Positions 29,137 to 37,887 of a stretch of DNA of 64,000 nt are shown one piece after another. The position numbers were made by a program, and so were the translations under genes. The notes beneath the pieces are model-generated. The model saw only the letters and a program-made list of their open reading frames with translations, was not told where the DNA came from and did no database searches. Where the stretch lies: positions 62,001 to 126,000 of the forward strand of contig DEYP01000019.1 of NCBI GenBank assembly GCA_002364615.1, given 5' to 3'. Each line of letters begins with the position of its first letter. Positions within the stretch are counted from its first letter, which is position 1. This stretch comes from Arsukibacterium sp. UBA3155 (lineage in GTDB: Bacteria > Pseudomonadota > Gammaproteobacteria > Enterobacterales > Alteromonadaceae).

Positions 29137-30209
29137 TAAGCTGCCTCCTGCAGCGGTAGTTCGATGGTGGCCGCTACGCCGTTATTAAGTTGCAGCGTCA
29201 GAGTGGCACCAATAGCCGCCAGCCGTTCACGTAAACCGGCAATACCGTTCCCCTCGTTCAATTCAGTAGCATGGCCGTTGTCATCCAGGCTGATAATAAG
29301 CCGGTTACCCAGACGGGCGAAACGAAGCTGACATTGATCGCCTTTGCAATGGCGCATCACATTGGTCACTAATTCCGTCAGTGCCAGAATGACAGCCGTT
29401 TCCCGACGGTTGTCCAGCTGTGGGATCTCGCCGCTCAGCACCGCAGTATAGCCTGCTTCACGCAACCGGTTTAACAGTTTGGCCACTTCCGCCGTCAGCC
29501 CCTGATGTTTATAACCCGAGACGCTTTGCCGCACCTGCGCCAGGGCATCGCGGGCTATCTGGCTTAATTCGGTCAATTGTTGCTGGGCGGCTTCACTCTG
29601 CTGGCGCGCCAGTAATTTCTCTGCCAGGTCAGCTTTTAAAATAATGCTCGATAACGTGTGGCCAAGAATATCATGTAAATCACGACCAATTCTTTCCCGC
29701 TCTACCATGGTTGCCAGTTGTTTAACTTCGTCCTCACTTTGCAGCTCTGCCCGTCGATGATGTAGCTTTGCCTGCTCGGCCCGGCCCAGAAAACTCACCG
29801 CCAGCACAATGGGGATCCCCATCACTAAAAACAGATCCCAGTGAATAGTCAGGGTTAAATCCAGTAATACCAGTAACCCCATCAGCATTGTTATCAGCAG
29901 CAGATAGCGCTTCAGCGAATAGGCGAAACCAATGAAGAAGCCGGCATAGGCAAACATGGCAATAGAGCCCGGGTTAACCGGGGTTATCAGAGCGGCTACC
30001 AGCACGATACCGGCTATGGGCCAGTGCATCGTCTGGCGGCTGCAACGATAAGCCCAGAAATAACAGCCCAGAAACAACAACAGTGCCGCCAGCATGCTCA
30101 GGTACTGCCACGGGGCAAAGTCTACTGTCAGTAGTGGAATGATATAGAAAATAAGGTTTATCAGATAAATCCAACTTAGTTTACTTTCCAGTTTGTCGAA
30201 TGACGCCAT
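29136..30209 (-). CDS. DesK-like sensor histidine kinase
   Basis: The 357-residue kinase has about five membrane helices in its first 140 residues and no large external loop. A HisKA_3 box follows with phospho-acceptor His 179 in ERIGRDLHDILGHTL. The C-terminal ATPase domain shows LTELVTNVMRHC and GNGIAGLRERL. This layout is the same as in B. subtilis DesK, which senses membrane state, and is often linked to ABC exporters. It is first in the pair with the response regulator. Confidence 0.93.
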   Translation of the reverse strand: MASFDKLESKLSWIYLINLIFYIIPLLTVDFAPWQYLSMLAALLLFLGCYFWAYRCSRQTMHWPIAGIVLVAALITPVNPGSIAMFAYAGFFIGFAYSLKRYLLLITMLMGLLVLLDLTLTIHWDLFLVMGIPIVLAVSFLGRAEQAKLHHRRAELQSEDEVKQLATMVERERIGRDLHDILGHTLSSIILKADLAEKLLARQQSEAAQQQLTELSQIARDALAQVRQSVSGYKHQGLTAEVAKLLNRLREAGYTAVLSGEIPQLDNRRETAVILALTELVTNVMRHCKGDQCQLRFARLGNRLIISLDDNGHATELNEGNGIAGLRERLAAIGATLTLQLNNGVAATIELPLQEAA

Positions 30210-30268
30210 CTACTTCTCCCAGGCTGTTTGGGCTACCAGTGTAATCAGCAACCGGGGGTTTACGCCAG

Positions 30269-30302
30269 TGACAACTGTCATTCGACGCCGTGACAGTTGT
30301 CA
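30269..30302. promoter_or_regulatory. 12-bp inverted repeat, candidate response-regulator operator
   Basis: TGACAACTGTCA and its exact reverse complement TGACAGTTGTCA are separated by 10 bp, so the centres are 22 bp (two helical turns) apart. Each copy is itself close to a palindrome. Further TGACAA half-sites occur near 30314 and 30355. The site lies between the two-component genes and the hydrolase-ABC operon. Confidence 0.75.
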
Positions 30303-30412
30303 GCCGCAATTGATGACAAACCATACCTGCGCTTGGCTGCCCGCACATTTAAGCTGACAACCTCGATATGAAACATTCATAAACACTTACCAACACTAAC
30401 GGGATACATAAA

Positions 30413-31324
30413 ATGAAAGCATCACATTTGAAGGTTTTAACGCTGGCGCTGGCTTTAGGTTTAACTGGTAGTCTGTTTAGCCCACAGGCCAGCGCGCAAC
30501 ATGCCGGGGCTGCAGTGCAGCAGCAACAGACTTGTGCGTGTTTTGAAGTAGAAGTCACCGGCCAGGGCCCGGCGATTATTCTTATTCCCGGCGTCGCCTC
30601 ATCGGGCGAAGTGTGGCAGAGCACGGTACAAGCGTTAAAAGCTGATTATCAGCTGCATGTGCTCACCCTTGCTGGTTTTGCCGGGGTAAAGCCGATACCG
30701 ATGCAAAGCTGGGGAGAAGACTATCTGGCAATCCAGCAGCAGGCGATTTTGCGTTATATCAACGAGCAACAGCTGGATAAACCAGTGATTATCGGACATT
30801 CACTGGGCGGCTATCTGGCATTGGCGCTGGCGGCAAATGCGCCAGAGCAGATTGGCGCTGCGGTTAATGTTGATGGCCTGCCGGCCTTAGGTGCCTTATT
30901 CAGCCAGGCTGCCAGCAACAGTAATGAGCAACAGTCGCAACAGCCACAACGGTTTGACCCGATGGCAATGGCAAAAAGCATGGCGTCGGACGAAGACTGG
31001 CAGCAACGGATTGTCGCTAATATGATGCGCTCTGACGGTCAAACTTCTGGCCGGGTAATGGGCGAGCTAATGCAAGCTGATTTACGGGGGCAACTGGCCA
31101 ATATCCGGGTGCCGGTGCTAACGCTGGGCGCCTTACAACATGGTGCGCCTTACAGCACGCCGGAGCAGGTACAGCAAAACTATGAAAATCAGTTAGCGAA
31201 TGCGCCAGCACAGTATCACCGCTTTGCCTTCGCCCGTGATGCTAAGCATTTTATTATGGCCGATGCGCCAGAGTGGTTGAACCAGCAAATTATACAGTTT
31301 TTAGCAAAACCTGAGCAGGAGTAA
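30413..31324 (+). CDS. Exported alpha/beta hydrolase, first gene of an ABC exporter operon
   Basis: The 303-residue product has a signal peptide (to about residue 28, QASAQ) and an alpha/beta-hydrolase fold. The oxyanion strand ILIPGVASSGEVW is followed by the nucleophile elbow IGHSLGG (Ser 130) and a late His in DAKHFIMADAPEW. The acid residue is not obvious. Substrate unknown; a lipid or a cyclic peptide are possible given the neighbours. It is followed by the ATPase gene after 3 bp. Confidence 0.85.
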   Translation: MKASHLKVLTLALALGLTGSLFSPQASAQHAGAAVQQQQTCACFEVEVTGQGPAIILIPGVASSGEVWQSTVQALKADYQLHVLTLAGFAGVKPIPMQSWGEDYLAIQQQAILRYINEQQLDKPVIIGHSLGGYLALALAANAPEQIGAAVNVDGLPALGALFSQAASNSNEQQSQQPQRFDPMAMAKSMASDEDWQQRIVANMMRSDGQTSGRVMGELMQADLRGQLANIRVPVLTLGALQHGAPYSTPEQVQQNYENQLANAPAQYHRFAFARDAKHFIMADAPEWLNQQIIQFLAKPEQE

Positions 31325-31327
31325 CTG

Positions 31328-32266
31328 ATGAGTACAATGCAAACACAGGTAAAGGTGACCGGTCTGGTTAAACGTTTCGCGGGCAAAACGGTACTGGATG
31401 GTGTTGACCTGACGCTGGCCGCCGGCGAAGTGTTGTGTATTCTTGGCCCTAATGGTGCTGGCAAAACCACGCTAATCTCTGCCATTTTAGGGCTTATTGG
31501 CGCCGATAGCGGCGACATACAATTACTGGGGCAGCTGCAAAAAGGTACTACCCGCAGCATGGCCTTGCGCCAGCAGTGCGGCGTGATGATGCAAATTGGC
31601 AGCCTGAGCGCTAATTTAACGGTGGCCGAGCAGTGTGATTTGTTCAGCTGTTATTACCAGAGCGGATACCGCGCTACCGAGCTGGTAAGTATTGCCGGAC
31701 TTGAAGCGCACGCTAAAGCCCGCTTTGGCCGCTTATCCGGCGGTCAGAAACAGCGCTTGTTATTTGCGCTGGCACTGGCGGGCAAACCAAAGCTGGTATT
31801 TCTGGATGAACCGACCCTGGGCATGGATGTCGAGGCCAGGCGCAATTTATGGCAGCAAATTCGCCAGCTGAAACAGCAAGGGGTGGCTGTGGTGCTAACT
31901 ACTCATTACCTGGAAGAGGCTGAACAGCTAGCCGATCGGGTGATGGTACTGCATCAGGGCCGGTTTATTGCCAGTGGCAGCCCGGCTGAATTAAAAGCAT
32001 TGACCCGCTATAAGCTGGTGCAATGTTGCACGGCACTTAGTGATGAGGCGTTGTTAGCACTACCCGCAGTATTGGCGCTTAGCCGTGAGCAGGGCACGGT
32101 TACCCTACAAAGCAGCCATGCTGAGAAAACCGTATTGGCGTTGCTGACTCAGGATAGCAATGTTAGCCAGCTGGAAGTAAAGCAGGTGGCATTGGAGCAA
32201 GCCTTTTTACAACTTACCGCACCGGCTGCGAAGCATAGCAACGGAACTAAGGAGCACGCCGCATGA
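31328..32266 (+). CDS. ABC transporter ATP-binding protein
   Basis: This 312-residue ATPase has Walker A GPNGAGKTT (about residues 40-48), signature LSGGQKQR, Walker B LVFLDEPTLGMD and the H-loop LTTHYLEEAEQLADR. It is of the drug/lipid-exporter group (DrrA/CcmA-like). The last ~80 residues form the C-terminal extension common in this group. Its stop overlaps the permease ATG by 4 bases. Confidence 0.95.
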   Translation: MSTMQTQVKVTGLVKRFAGKTVLDGVDLTLAAGEVLCILGPNGAGKTTLISAILGLIGADSGDIQLLGQLQKGTTRSMALRQQCGVMMQIGSLSANLTVAEQCDLFSCYYQSGYRATELVSIAGLEAHAKARFGRLSGGQKQRLLFALALAGKPKLVFLDEPTLGMDVEARRNLWQQIRQLKQQGVAVVLTTHYLEEAEQLADRVMVLHQGRFIASGSPAELKALTRYKLVQCCTALSDEALLALPAVLALSREQGTVTLQSSHAEKTVLALLTQDSNVSQLEVKQVALEQAFLQLTAPAAKHSNGTKEHAA

Positions 32267-33015
32267 GTCGCTTATCGATATATCAGAAAGAAGCCTGGTA
32301 CGACTTAATCAGTGTTTGGCGCACGCCGGGCTTTGTCTTGCCGGCATTGGCTTTTCCAGTGGTGTTTTATGTTTTTTTCGGGGTGCTGTTCAGTCCTTCT
32401 GGCAGCAGCAGTCATGCCGCTTATATGCTCGTGACTTACAGCTGTTTTGGCATTATGGGCCCGGCGATGTTTAACTTTGCCATGAATATCGCCAGCGATC
32501 GGGCGCAGGGCTGGTTAACGCTAAAGCGTTTGTCACCGATGCCGGTCAGTGCTTATTTGCTAGCGAAAATGGCCACCAGCCTGGTGTTTGCGATGCTGAT
32601 TATTCTGATGTTATTCAGTGTGGCCGCTATCTTTGGCGACGTTCGGCTGGAGCGCAGCCAGTGGCTTGGTTTGGCGTTACTGTTACTGGCGGGGACAGTA
32701 CCTTTTGCCCTTATCGGTTTGTTATTGGGCTTAACCCTGAGTGATAAAGCTGCGCCAGGTGTGGTAAACCTGATTTACCTGCCGATGGCCTTTTTATCGG
32801 GGTTGTGGCTGCCGGTTACTATGCTGCCGTCTTTTTTACAGCAGCTGGCCTGGGTCTGGCCAAGTTATCATCTGTCGCAGCTGGGATTAAAATTGCTGGC
32901 TATGGATCAGGGCCAGCCGTGGTGGCTGCATCTGACTATTTTGCTGTTGTTCACCGGCATACTGGTTATGATAAACCTGTGGATTTTCCGTCGCTACGCC
33001 GGTGCTAAAAGCTAA
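32263..33015 (+). CDS. ABC-2 type transporter permease
   Basis: The 250-residue protein has six membrane helices typical of ABC-2 permeases, with an N-terminal amphipathic start and the conserved GWLTLKRLSPMP segment after the second helix. LPMAFLSGLWLPVTMLPSFLQ is the usual pattern near helix five. With the ATPase it likely forms a dimeric exporter. The cargo is unknown. It converges on the NtrC-type regulator gene. Confidence 0.93.
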   Translation: MSRLSIYQKEAWYDLISVWRTPGFVLPALAFPVVFYVFFGVLFSPSGSSSHAAYMLVTYSCFGIMGPAMFNFAMNIASDRAQGWLTLKRLSPMPVSAYLLAKMATSLVFAMLIILMLFSVAAIFGDVRLERSQWLGLALLLLAGTVPFALIGLLLGLTLSDKAAPGVVNLIYLPMAFLSGLWLPVTMLPSFLQQLAWVWPSYHLSQLGLKLLAMDQGQPWWLHLTILLLFTGILVMINLWIFRRYAGAKS

Positions 33016-33035
33016 AAGGCAGTAAACGCAAAAGC

Positions 33036-34382
33036 TCAGGACGTTAGTTGATACTTTTCCAACCGATACAGCAGGGTTTTATAAGGCAGCTGTAATAACT
33101 TAGCAGCCTGGGCTTTATTTCCGTCTGCCCGCTGCAAAGCCTGTAACAGGCAGTCGCGCTCATGCTGTTGCCAGTTCAGGCCCTCTGCCGGCAATGCAAA
33201 CTGACCGGTACTGGCTGTGCTGGTAGTTAACCCCGCCAGCAGCTCCTGCTCATCGCCCAACAATACAAAGCGTTCAATCCGGTTGGCCAGTTCCCGCACA
33301 TTACCCGGCCAGGGGTAGTCCATGAGTTGTTTCAGGGTGCCTTTCGTTAAAACAGGTGCTCCAAGCTGATAACGTTTTTGGCTGATTTGCAAAAAATGCT
33401 GAATTAACTGCGGAATATCTTCACTGCGCTGACGTAGCGCCGGCATATGCAGCGGCACCACATTTAGGCGGTAATATAAGTCCTCCCGAAAGCGGCCTTC
33501 CTGCACTGCCTGAGCTAGGTCCTGATGACTGGCGGCGATTAACCGCACATTCAGCGTAATCTCCTGATGGCTGCCCAGTCGGGTGACTTTGCCTTCCTGC
33601 AACAGGCGTAACAGTTTCGCTTGCAGGCTTAACGGCAGCTCGGCCACTTCATCCAGAAAAAGTGTACCGCCGGCAGCCGCTTCAAACTTACCGGCTTTCG
33701 ACTGATGAGCGCCGGTATAGGCGCCTTTCTCTGCACCGAACAGCTCAGCCTCTGCCAGTTGCTCTGGTATCGCACCACAGTTTATTGCGATAAACGGGCC
33801 TTTGTTGCGGCCTGAAAGCTGGTGCAGGGCGCGGGCAGCCAGCTCTTTACCGGTACCGCTTTCACCACTGATCAGCACTGTGGCATCGCTGTTCGATACC
33901 CGGTTAATTCGCTGAAACAATTGCTGCATACAGGGCGCTTTACCTATTAAATCGACCAGCTGGCGTTGCTCGCTAAGCTGCTGGCTTAACTGGCGGTTCT
34001 GGCTGCGTAGCTGCTTGGCGTTTAAGCCTTTACTAACGGCTAGAAGTAGCTCCTGACGTTTAAAGGGTTTGGTTAAATAGTCGTCGGCGCCGGCCTGAAT
34101 CGCTTCGACCGCATGACTGACGGAGCCGTAGGCCGTTGCCACTACAAAGCCCAGTTCCGGCAGGTTGCTGCGCACGTAATTCAGGATAGTTAAGCCGGTA
34201 TAATTACCCAGCTTCCAGTCGCTGAATACCAGCTCAATTTGTGGTTGCTGTTTTAACAGCAGCAGGGCGTCTTCCACGGTGGCGGCGCTAAATACCTGAT
34301 ACTGTTCGGCTTGTAGCAGCTGACACAGTAACTGACGTTGTTGGTTATCGTCCTCCACCAGCAGAATTCCAGCTGTCATCAT
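33036..34382 (-). CDS. NtrC-family sigma-54-dependent response regulator
   Basis: The 448-residue protein has a receiver (Asp 55 in VFSDWKLGN), a central AAA+ domain with Walker A GESGTGKE (173-180) and sigma-54-contact loop GAYTGA (220-225), and a Fis-type C-terminal helix-turn-helix (ADGNKAQAAKLLQLPYKTLLYRL). GAYTGA has Tyr in place of the usual Phe, a change known to be tolerated. It overlaps the kinase by 4 bases. Candidate targets are the promoters at 35794 and 35970. Confidence 0.95.
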   Translation of the reverse strand: MMTAGILLVEDDNQQRQLLCQLLQAEQYQVFSAATVEDALLLLKQQPQIELVFSDWKLGNYTGLTILNYVRSNLPELGFVVATAYGSVSHAVEAIQAGADDYLTKPFKRQELLLAVSKGLNAKQLRSQNRQLSQQLSEQRQLVDLIGKAPCMQQLFQRINRVSNSDATVLISGESGTGKELAARALHQLSGRNKGPFIAINCGAIPEQLAEAELFGAEKGAYTGAHQSKAGKFEAAAGGTLFLDEVAELPLSLQAKLLRLLQEGKVTRLGSHQEITLNVRLIAASHQDLAQAVQEGRFREDLYYRLNVVPLHMPALRQRSEDIPQLIQHFLQISQKRYQLGAPVLTKGTLKQLMDYPWPGNVRELANRIERFVLLGDEQELLAGLTTSTASTGQFALPAEGLNWQQHERDCLLQALQRADGNKAQAAKLLQLPYKTLLYRLEKYQLTS

Positions 34383-35758
34383 TGCGCTCCTGCTGCGGTA
34401 AAGGTGTCGGTTTTATTAAATATAATGGTGACGCAGCAGCCACCGGCTGCACGGTTTTCCAGGCTAATGCTACCCTGATAATAAAGCTTCAGCAGCCTGC
34501 TGGTGATATACAAGCCCATGCCGGCGCCATCGGCTTTGCTTGAGCAATGCGGGCTGAATAAGCGACTGGCAATGTCTGGAGTCACGCCCGGGCCATCGTC
34601 ACAAATTGTTATGTGTAACTGCTGCGCCTGCGGTTGCACGTCAATGCTGATCTGGCCCTTACCGCCGGACGCTTCAGCGGCATTCGCTAACACGGTATGA
34701 AAAATACTACGCAGTTCTGCTTCGGCTCCGGGCAGCCGGACACTGCCAGAGCCACTGACCGTAAACTGTAATTGCCCGGTGCTGAATTCCAGCAGCAAAT
34801 CATTAATTACGTTTTGAAGTGATACCGGTTGGCTGCGGTCAATATCGGCACAACTTAATGTTAGCATGGCCGTCAGGTTACGGTTGATATGCTGCATTTT
34901 CTGCTCGGCCTGCTCGCTTAAACGCTGGCGCAACTGCGGGTCGTCACTGCTGGCAACCTGTTCCAGCAATAAGCTTAAAGTATGGATGGGGTTGCGTAGC
35001 GCGTGTACCATACCCCGGCTTATTTCACCCAGTTCGGCCAGGTGCTGTTGCTGCTGATGTTGCTCTGCTTGCGCGGCCAAAGCGGCCAGCTGGCTGCTCA
35101 TCTGGTTAAATTGTTCACTGACAAAACGGTACTCTGCTAAACCTGTTGTGGCTACCTGCTGACCAAGCTGACCCTGTTGCAACTGTTTAAAACCCGCCAC
35201 CAGCCGTTGCAATGGCTGGATCAGACGATGCCCCAGCCATAGCGCAATCAACATGGCCAGTGCGGTGCTGGCGGCAATCAGCAGCATGGTATAACGGGTA
35301 AATTCAGCAATCAGCGGCCCTGCTTGATTAAAGCGGCCGCTGCGGTGCAATTGTTCCGCGCGATCCTGCAGTTTTTCGGCGGCAATTTGCTGCAACAAAT
35401 GCTCTACCGCATGTTGCTCCTGCTGCCAGTTAATATCAGTTAGTGATTCAACGCTAAGTTGCCGGCCGTCTTTTTCAATTTCAATAATTCGTACCTTATG
35501 TTGGCGCGTTGCGGCCTGCTCGCGTGGTGCCTCGCTGTTAGCGGGTACTGGCGGCGCAGGAGGCCGGGGTGGCCTGCGGATTATGGTTTCCAGCTGATCC
35601 GCGGTTTGTGCCAGTACTACCCGGGTTATTTCTGAACTACTGCTGCTAATTTGTTGTTCTATCTGGCCCTGAAAAAACCGTACCAGCCAAATCTGACTAG
35701 CCGCCATAACCAGTAACAGGCAAATTATGCCTAAACTCAATGCCCAGCGAATTGACAT
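34379..35758 (-). CDS. Sensor histidine kinase with a proline-rich periplasmic loop
   Basis: The 459-residue kinase has membrane helices at about 7-25 and 156-176, a periplasmic domain between them that starts with RRPPRPPAPPVP (61-72), then a HAMP-like region, a Gln-rich coiled coil, His 252 in SRGMVHALRNPIHTL and an ATPase domain with DDGPGVTPDIASRLF and GAGMGLYIT. A longer frame to 35824 exists. I chose ATG 35758 because the candidate sigma-54 promoter at 35794-35809 would lie inside the longer version. Confidence 0.9.
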   Translation of the reverse strand: MSIRWALSLGIICLLLVMAASQIWLVRFFQGQIEQQISSSSSEITRVVLAQTADQLETIIRRPPRPPAPPVPANSEAPREQAATRQHKVRIIEIEKDGRQLSVESLTDINWQQEQHAVEHLLQQIAAEKLQDRAEQLHRSGRFNQAGPLIAEFTRYTMLLIAASTALAMLIALWLGHRLIQPLQRLVAGFKQLQQGQLGQQVATTGLAEYRFVSEQFNQMSSQLAALAAQAEQHQQQQHLAELGEISRGMVHALRNPIHTLSLLLEQVASSDDPQLRQRLSEQAEQKMQHINRNLTAMLTLSCADIDRSQPVSLQNVINDLLLEFSTGQLQFTVSGSGSVRLPGAEAELRSIFHTVLANAAEASGGKGQISIDVQPQAQQLHITICDDGPGVTPDIASRLFSPHCSSKADGAGMGLYITSRLLKLYYQGSISLENRAAGGCCVTIIFNKTDTFTAAGAQ

Positions 35759-35793
35759 ACTGCCGCTCTCAATAATGCTAATAACGTGTAGCT

Positions 35794-35809
35794 TACAACC
35801 CCTGTGCCA
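35794..35809 (-). promoter_or_regulatory. Candidate sigma-54 promoter of the kinase-regulator operon
   Basis: On the minus strand TGGCACAGGGGTTGTA fits the -24/-12 consensus TGGCACgNNNNTTGCA except for A at the seventh base and T in the -12 GC. Transcription would start near 35783, giving a leader of about 25 bases to ATG 35758. Confidence 0.65.
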
Positions 35810-35882
35810 GTTTGCCAAAGCCACTGACGGCGGTAGTTTGTCAGGTAACCGGCGGCAACCATAAGGCTTTTGCTGACGATTT

Positions 35883-35920
35883 ATCCCGATATCGGGATGT
35901 GTTACGACCGATATCGGGAT
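35883..35920. promoter_or_regulatory. Two palindromic sites, candidate enhancer for the NtrC-type regulator
   Basis: ATCCCGATATCGGGAT (35883-35898) is a perfect 16-bp palindrome. A second copy, CCGATATCGGGAT (35908-35920), shares its core. Their centres are 22 bp apart. They sit 60-110 bp from the candidate sigma-54 promoters on both sides, the usual distance for enhancer sites. Confidence 0.75.
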
Positions 35921-35969
35921 AACTCTGCAAGTGATTTTTTAAGTAATTGATTTAAATCTATAAAAATAG

Positions 35970-35985
35970 TGGCATTAAACTTTCA
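35970..35985 (+). promoter_or_regulatory. Candidate sigma-54 promoter of the proline-rich lipoprotein gene
   Basis: TGGCATTAAACTTTCA keeps the -24 TGGCA and the correct spacing, but the -12 element is TTTC rather than TTGC. It is a weaker match than its minus-strand counterpart. Confidence 0.45.
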
Positions 35986-36031
35986 TTAGTAAAGTGCATT
36001 TTGCGTATGATGGAATAGAAGGAGCAACAAG

Positions 36032-36562
36032 ATGAAAATAATAATGGCTAATGCCGCGTTAATCATGTTTTTAACGGGCTGCGCTTTACCCCAGGCGCAA
36101 GCAGAGCAGAGCGCACCAGAGGAAACGAACGAAACCCGGATTGTGGTAATGCAGGACGGCGAGAAAAAAGAGTGGCGCTTTAGTGGCGAAAACTGGCGCG
36201 ACAGTGCAGAGTGGCAAAAATTCAGTGCTGAGCTGGCACCTGAGCAACAACTAAAGCTGGAAAAACTATTGAGTGAAGCCCCGCCGGTGCCGCCGATGCC
36301 ACCTCATCCGCCGCGCGCTAGCTGGCATCAGGGTGACGGAAGTAAACACGTTATTATTCACAAAGAAATTGATGGCCATGAACAACAGCAACTGATTGAA
36401 ATTCATCGCCAGGCTGGCGAACATGCGAAGTTAATGCATATTGAAATTCAGCGTGAAGTGGGTGAGCACAGTTTTAGCGCTATTAAGCATTTGCTGGAAA
36501 ACGCCGAGCTTACTAAAGATCAGCTGCAACAATTGCAGGCGTTGTTGGACAGTAAGCATTAA
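36032..36562 (+). CDS. Small proline-rich lipoprotein, divergent from the two-component system
   Basis: The 176-residue product has a lipobox LTGC (Cys 17). It has a charged, Trp-containing N-terminal half, a proline-rich stretch APPVPPMPPHPP (about 83-94) and a His/Glu-rich helical C-terminal half. AAGGAGC lies about 9 bases before the ATG. I do not recognise the family. The proline-rich stretch resembles that of the periplasmic loop of the divergent kinase, and the palindromes between them suggest it is a target, so a role in sensing or envelope stress is possible but unproven. Confidence 0.75.
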   Translation: MKIIMANAALIMFLTGCALPQAQAEQSAPEETNETRIVVMQDGEKKEWRFSGENWRDSAEWQKFSAELAPEQQLKLEKLLSEAPPVPPMPPHPPRASWHQGDGSKHVIIHKEIDGHEQQQLIEIHRQAGEHAKLMHIEIQREVGEHSFSAIKHLLENAELTKDQLQQLQALLDSKH

Positions 36563-36616
36563 ATTTTACCAGCAAACCAGCGTTAACGGCTTTGATCTCC
36601 CAACCAATGCCGCTTT

Positions 36617-36645
36617 GCCGGCCCGCTAACCCGGGCCGGCTTTTT
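36617..36645 (+). terminator. Intrinsic terminator after the proline-rich lipoprotein gene
   Basis: GCCGGCCCG/CGGGCCGGC form a 9-bp stem with a 6-base loop, followed by TTTTT. Confidence 0.9.
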
Positions 36646-36650
36646 AACGC

Positions 36651-37313
36651 TTACCAGGGCAGCTCGCTGCCATTGCTGTGGTAAAACTTGCCGCTGTTAG
36701 CCGGGCTTAGTTCGCTTATCAGGCCACTTAAGCGGCGGGCGGCTTCATCAGGGCTGATATCACCGCCATAGCTGACCATCTCGGTCTGGACATAGCCGGG
36801 GTGGTATATGCCCACACTGATCTTGCGTGGCGCCAGATCTTTAGCCAGCGACATACTGCCAGCATTTAGCGCCGCTTTTGACATCCGGTAGCCGTAATAA
36901 CTGCCCGAGTCGTTGTCCGCAATTGAACCCATCCGGCTGGTAATCATCGCAATTTTGCCACCGTCTTTAAGCGCGCCCTGCAACTGCTGGCTTAGTAGTA
37001 AGGGTGCAATACTGTTCACCTGAAACTGTTTTAAAATGGTGGCTTCATTAAAGTTATCCAGGGTTTCGTTACAGAAAATACCGGCGTTGTTAATCAGTAT
37101 ATCTATGCTGTTATCGGCGAATTTAGCCGCAATGTCTTTAATTTTCTGCGGATCACTCAACTCAACTCCGCTATAAAGGGTAACATCTAAATCGGCCAGC
37201 TCGGCTGAGGGCTGGCGGCACAGCACCGATACCTTATCGCCATTTGCCAGATACTGCTTCACCAGCGCCAGACCAATTCCTTTATTACCGCCGGTAATCA
37301 CGACATGTTGCAT
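36651..37313 (-). CDS. Short-chain dehydrogenase/reductase
   Basis: The 220-residue protein is a classical SDR. It has TGGNKGIG as the nucleotide-binding glycine motif, NNAG after strand four, Ser in ITSRMGS and the YRMSK catalytic Tyr/Lys. HPGYVQTEM is typical. Most such enzymes of this length act on small carbonyl compounds or are of unknown role; I cannot name a substrate. It stands alone on the minus strand. Confidence 0.93.
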   Translation of the reverse strand: MQHVVITGGNKGIGLALVKQYLANGDKVSVLCRQPSAELADLDVTLYSGVELSDPQKIKDIAAKFADNSIDILINNAGIFCNETLDNFNEATILKQFQVNSIAPLLLSQQLQGALKDGGKIAMITSRMGSIADNDSGSYYGYRMSKAALNAGSMSLAKDLAPRKISVGIYHPGYVQTEMVSYGGDISPDEAARRLSGLISELSPANSGKFYHSNGSELPW

Positions 37314-37416
37314 AGTGTTGCTCCTGTTATTTTACTCAAACGATAAACAGGATATCCGGTCACTGCCACGACAATTCAAGGTTGCGGTCAATGGCCCCAG
37401 CTTAAGCTGCCGCAGC

Positions 37417-37887
37417 TTATTCTGCTGCCAGTAATGGCGCAGGCAACGGCCAGCTCGTCGTCAGCACTTCGCCCTGCCAGGTTTGCAGGGTCAGCCAGAC
37501 TTTATCGGTGGCTGCCAGCTGCGGTGGCGCGATGGCATGCACATGCTGGCCATGGCGGCTGCCATGTAAAATGCCTTCTTCGTCCTGCTGCAGCTCTGGC
37601 AGCGGTAGTGGTACCGGGCCGATATTCAGATAGCCCTGGCGGATACTGGCAATGTCGCCCTGACTAAAGCTTAAGTAAAAATCTTTCACATACTGATCAT
37701 GGTGAGCATAGGGCTGCTTTAAATCCAGCGGCATCGGCGCAATTTCAAACTGCCCCAGTTGCTGTGCCGGCCAGACCGGTGGGAATTCCGGTGTCAGTGA
37801 GTCGTACAAAAACCACAGTGGTAACAACAGCACCAGGCCATTTAATTTAAACTTATGCCGTTGCCAGAAACGGCTACTGTGCGCCAT
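37417..37887 (-). CDS. Small membrane-anchored protein in the siderophore-receptor operon
   Basis: The 156-residue protein has one N-terminal membrane helix (LNGLVLLLPLWFLYDSL) and a periplasmic remainder with a His-rich segment (GSRHGQHVHAI). Its start overlaps the PepSY gene by 14 bases, so it is the third gene of the operon. I do not recognise a named family. The histidines could bind metal, which is inference from composition and context. Confidence 0.8.
   Translation of the reverse strand: MAHSSRFWQRHKFKLNGLVLLLPLWFLYDSLTPEFPPVWPAQQLGQFEIAPMPLDLKQPYAHHDQYVKDFYLSFSQGDIASIRQGYLNIGPVPLPLPELQQDEEGILHGSRHGQHVHAIAPPQLAATDKVWLTLQTWQGEVLTTSWPLPAPLLAAE

Noticed and set aside
33708-33725. GAYTGA instead of GAFTGA in the NtrC-type regulator as a possible loss of sigma-54 contact
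   Set aside because: Tyr at this place is a known functional substitution, and candidate sigma-54 promoters lie nearby.
35759-35824. Longer start of the histidine kinase
   Set aside because: Its ATG would lie upstream of the candidate sigma-54 promoter, and the extra 22 residues add nothing recognisable.
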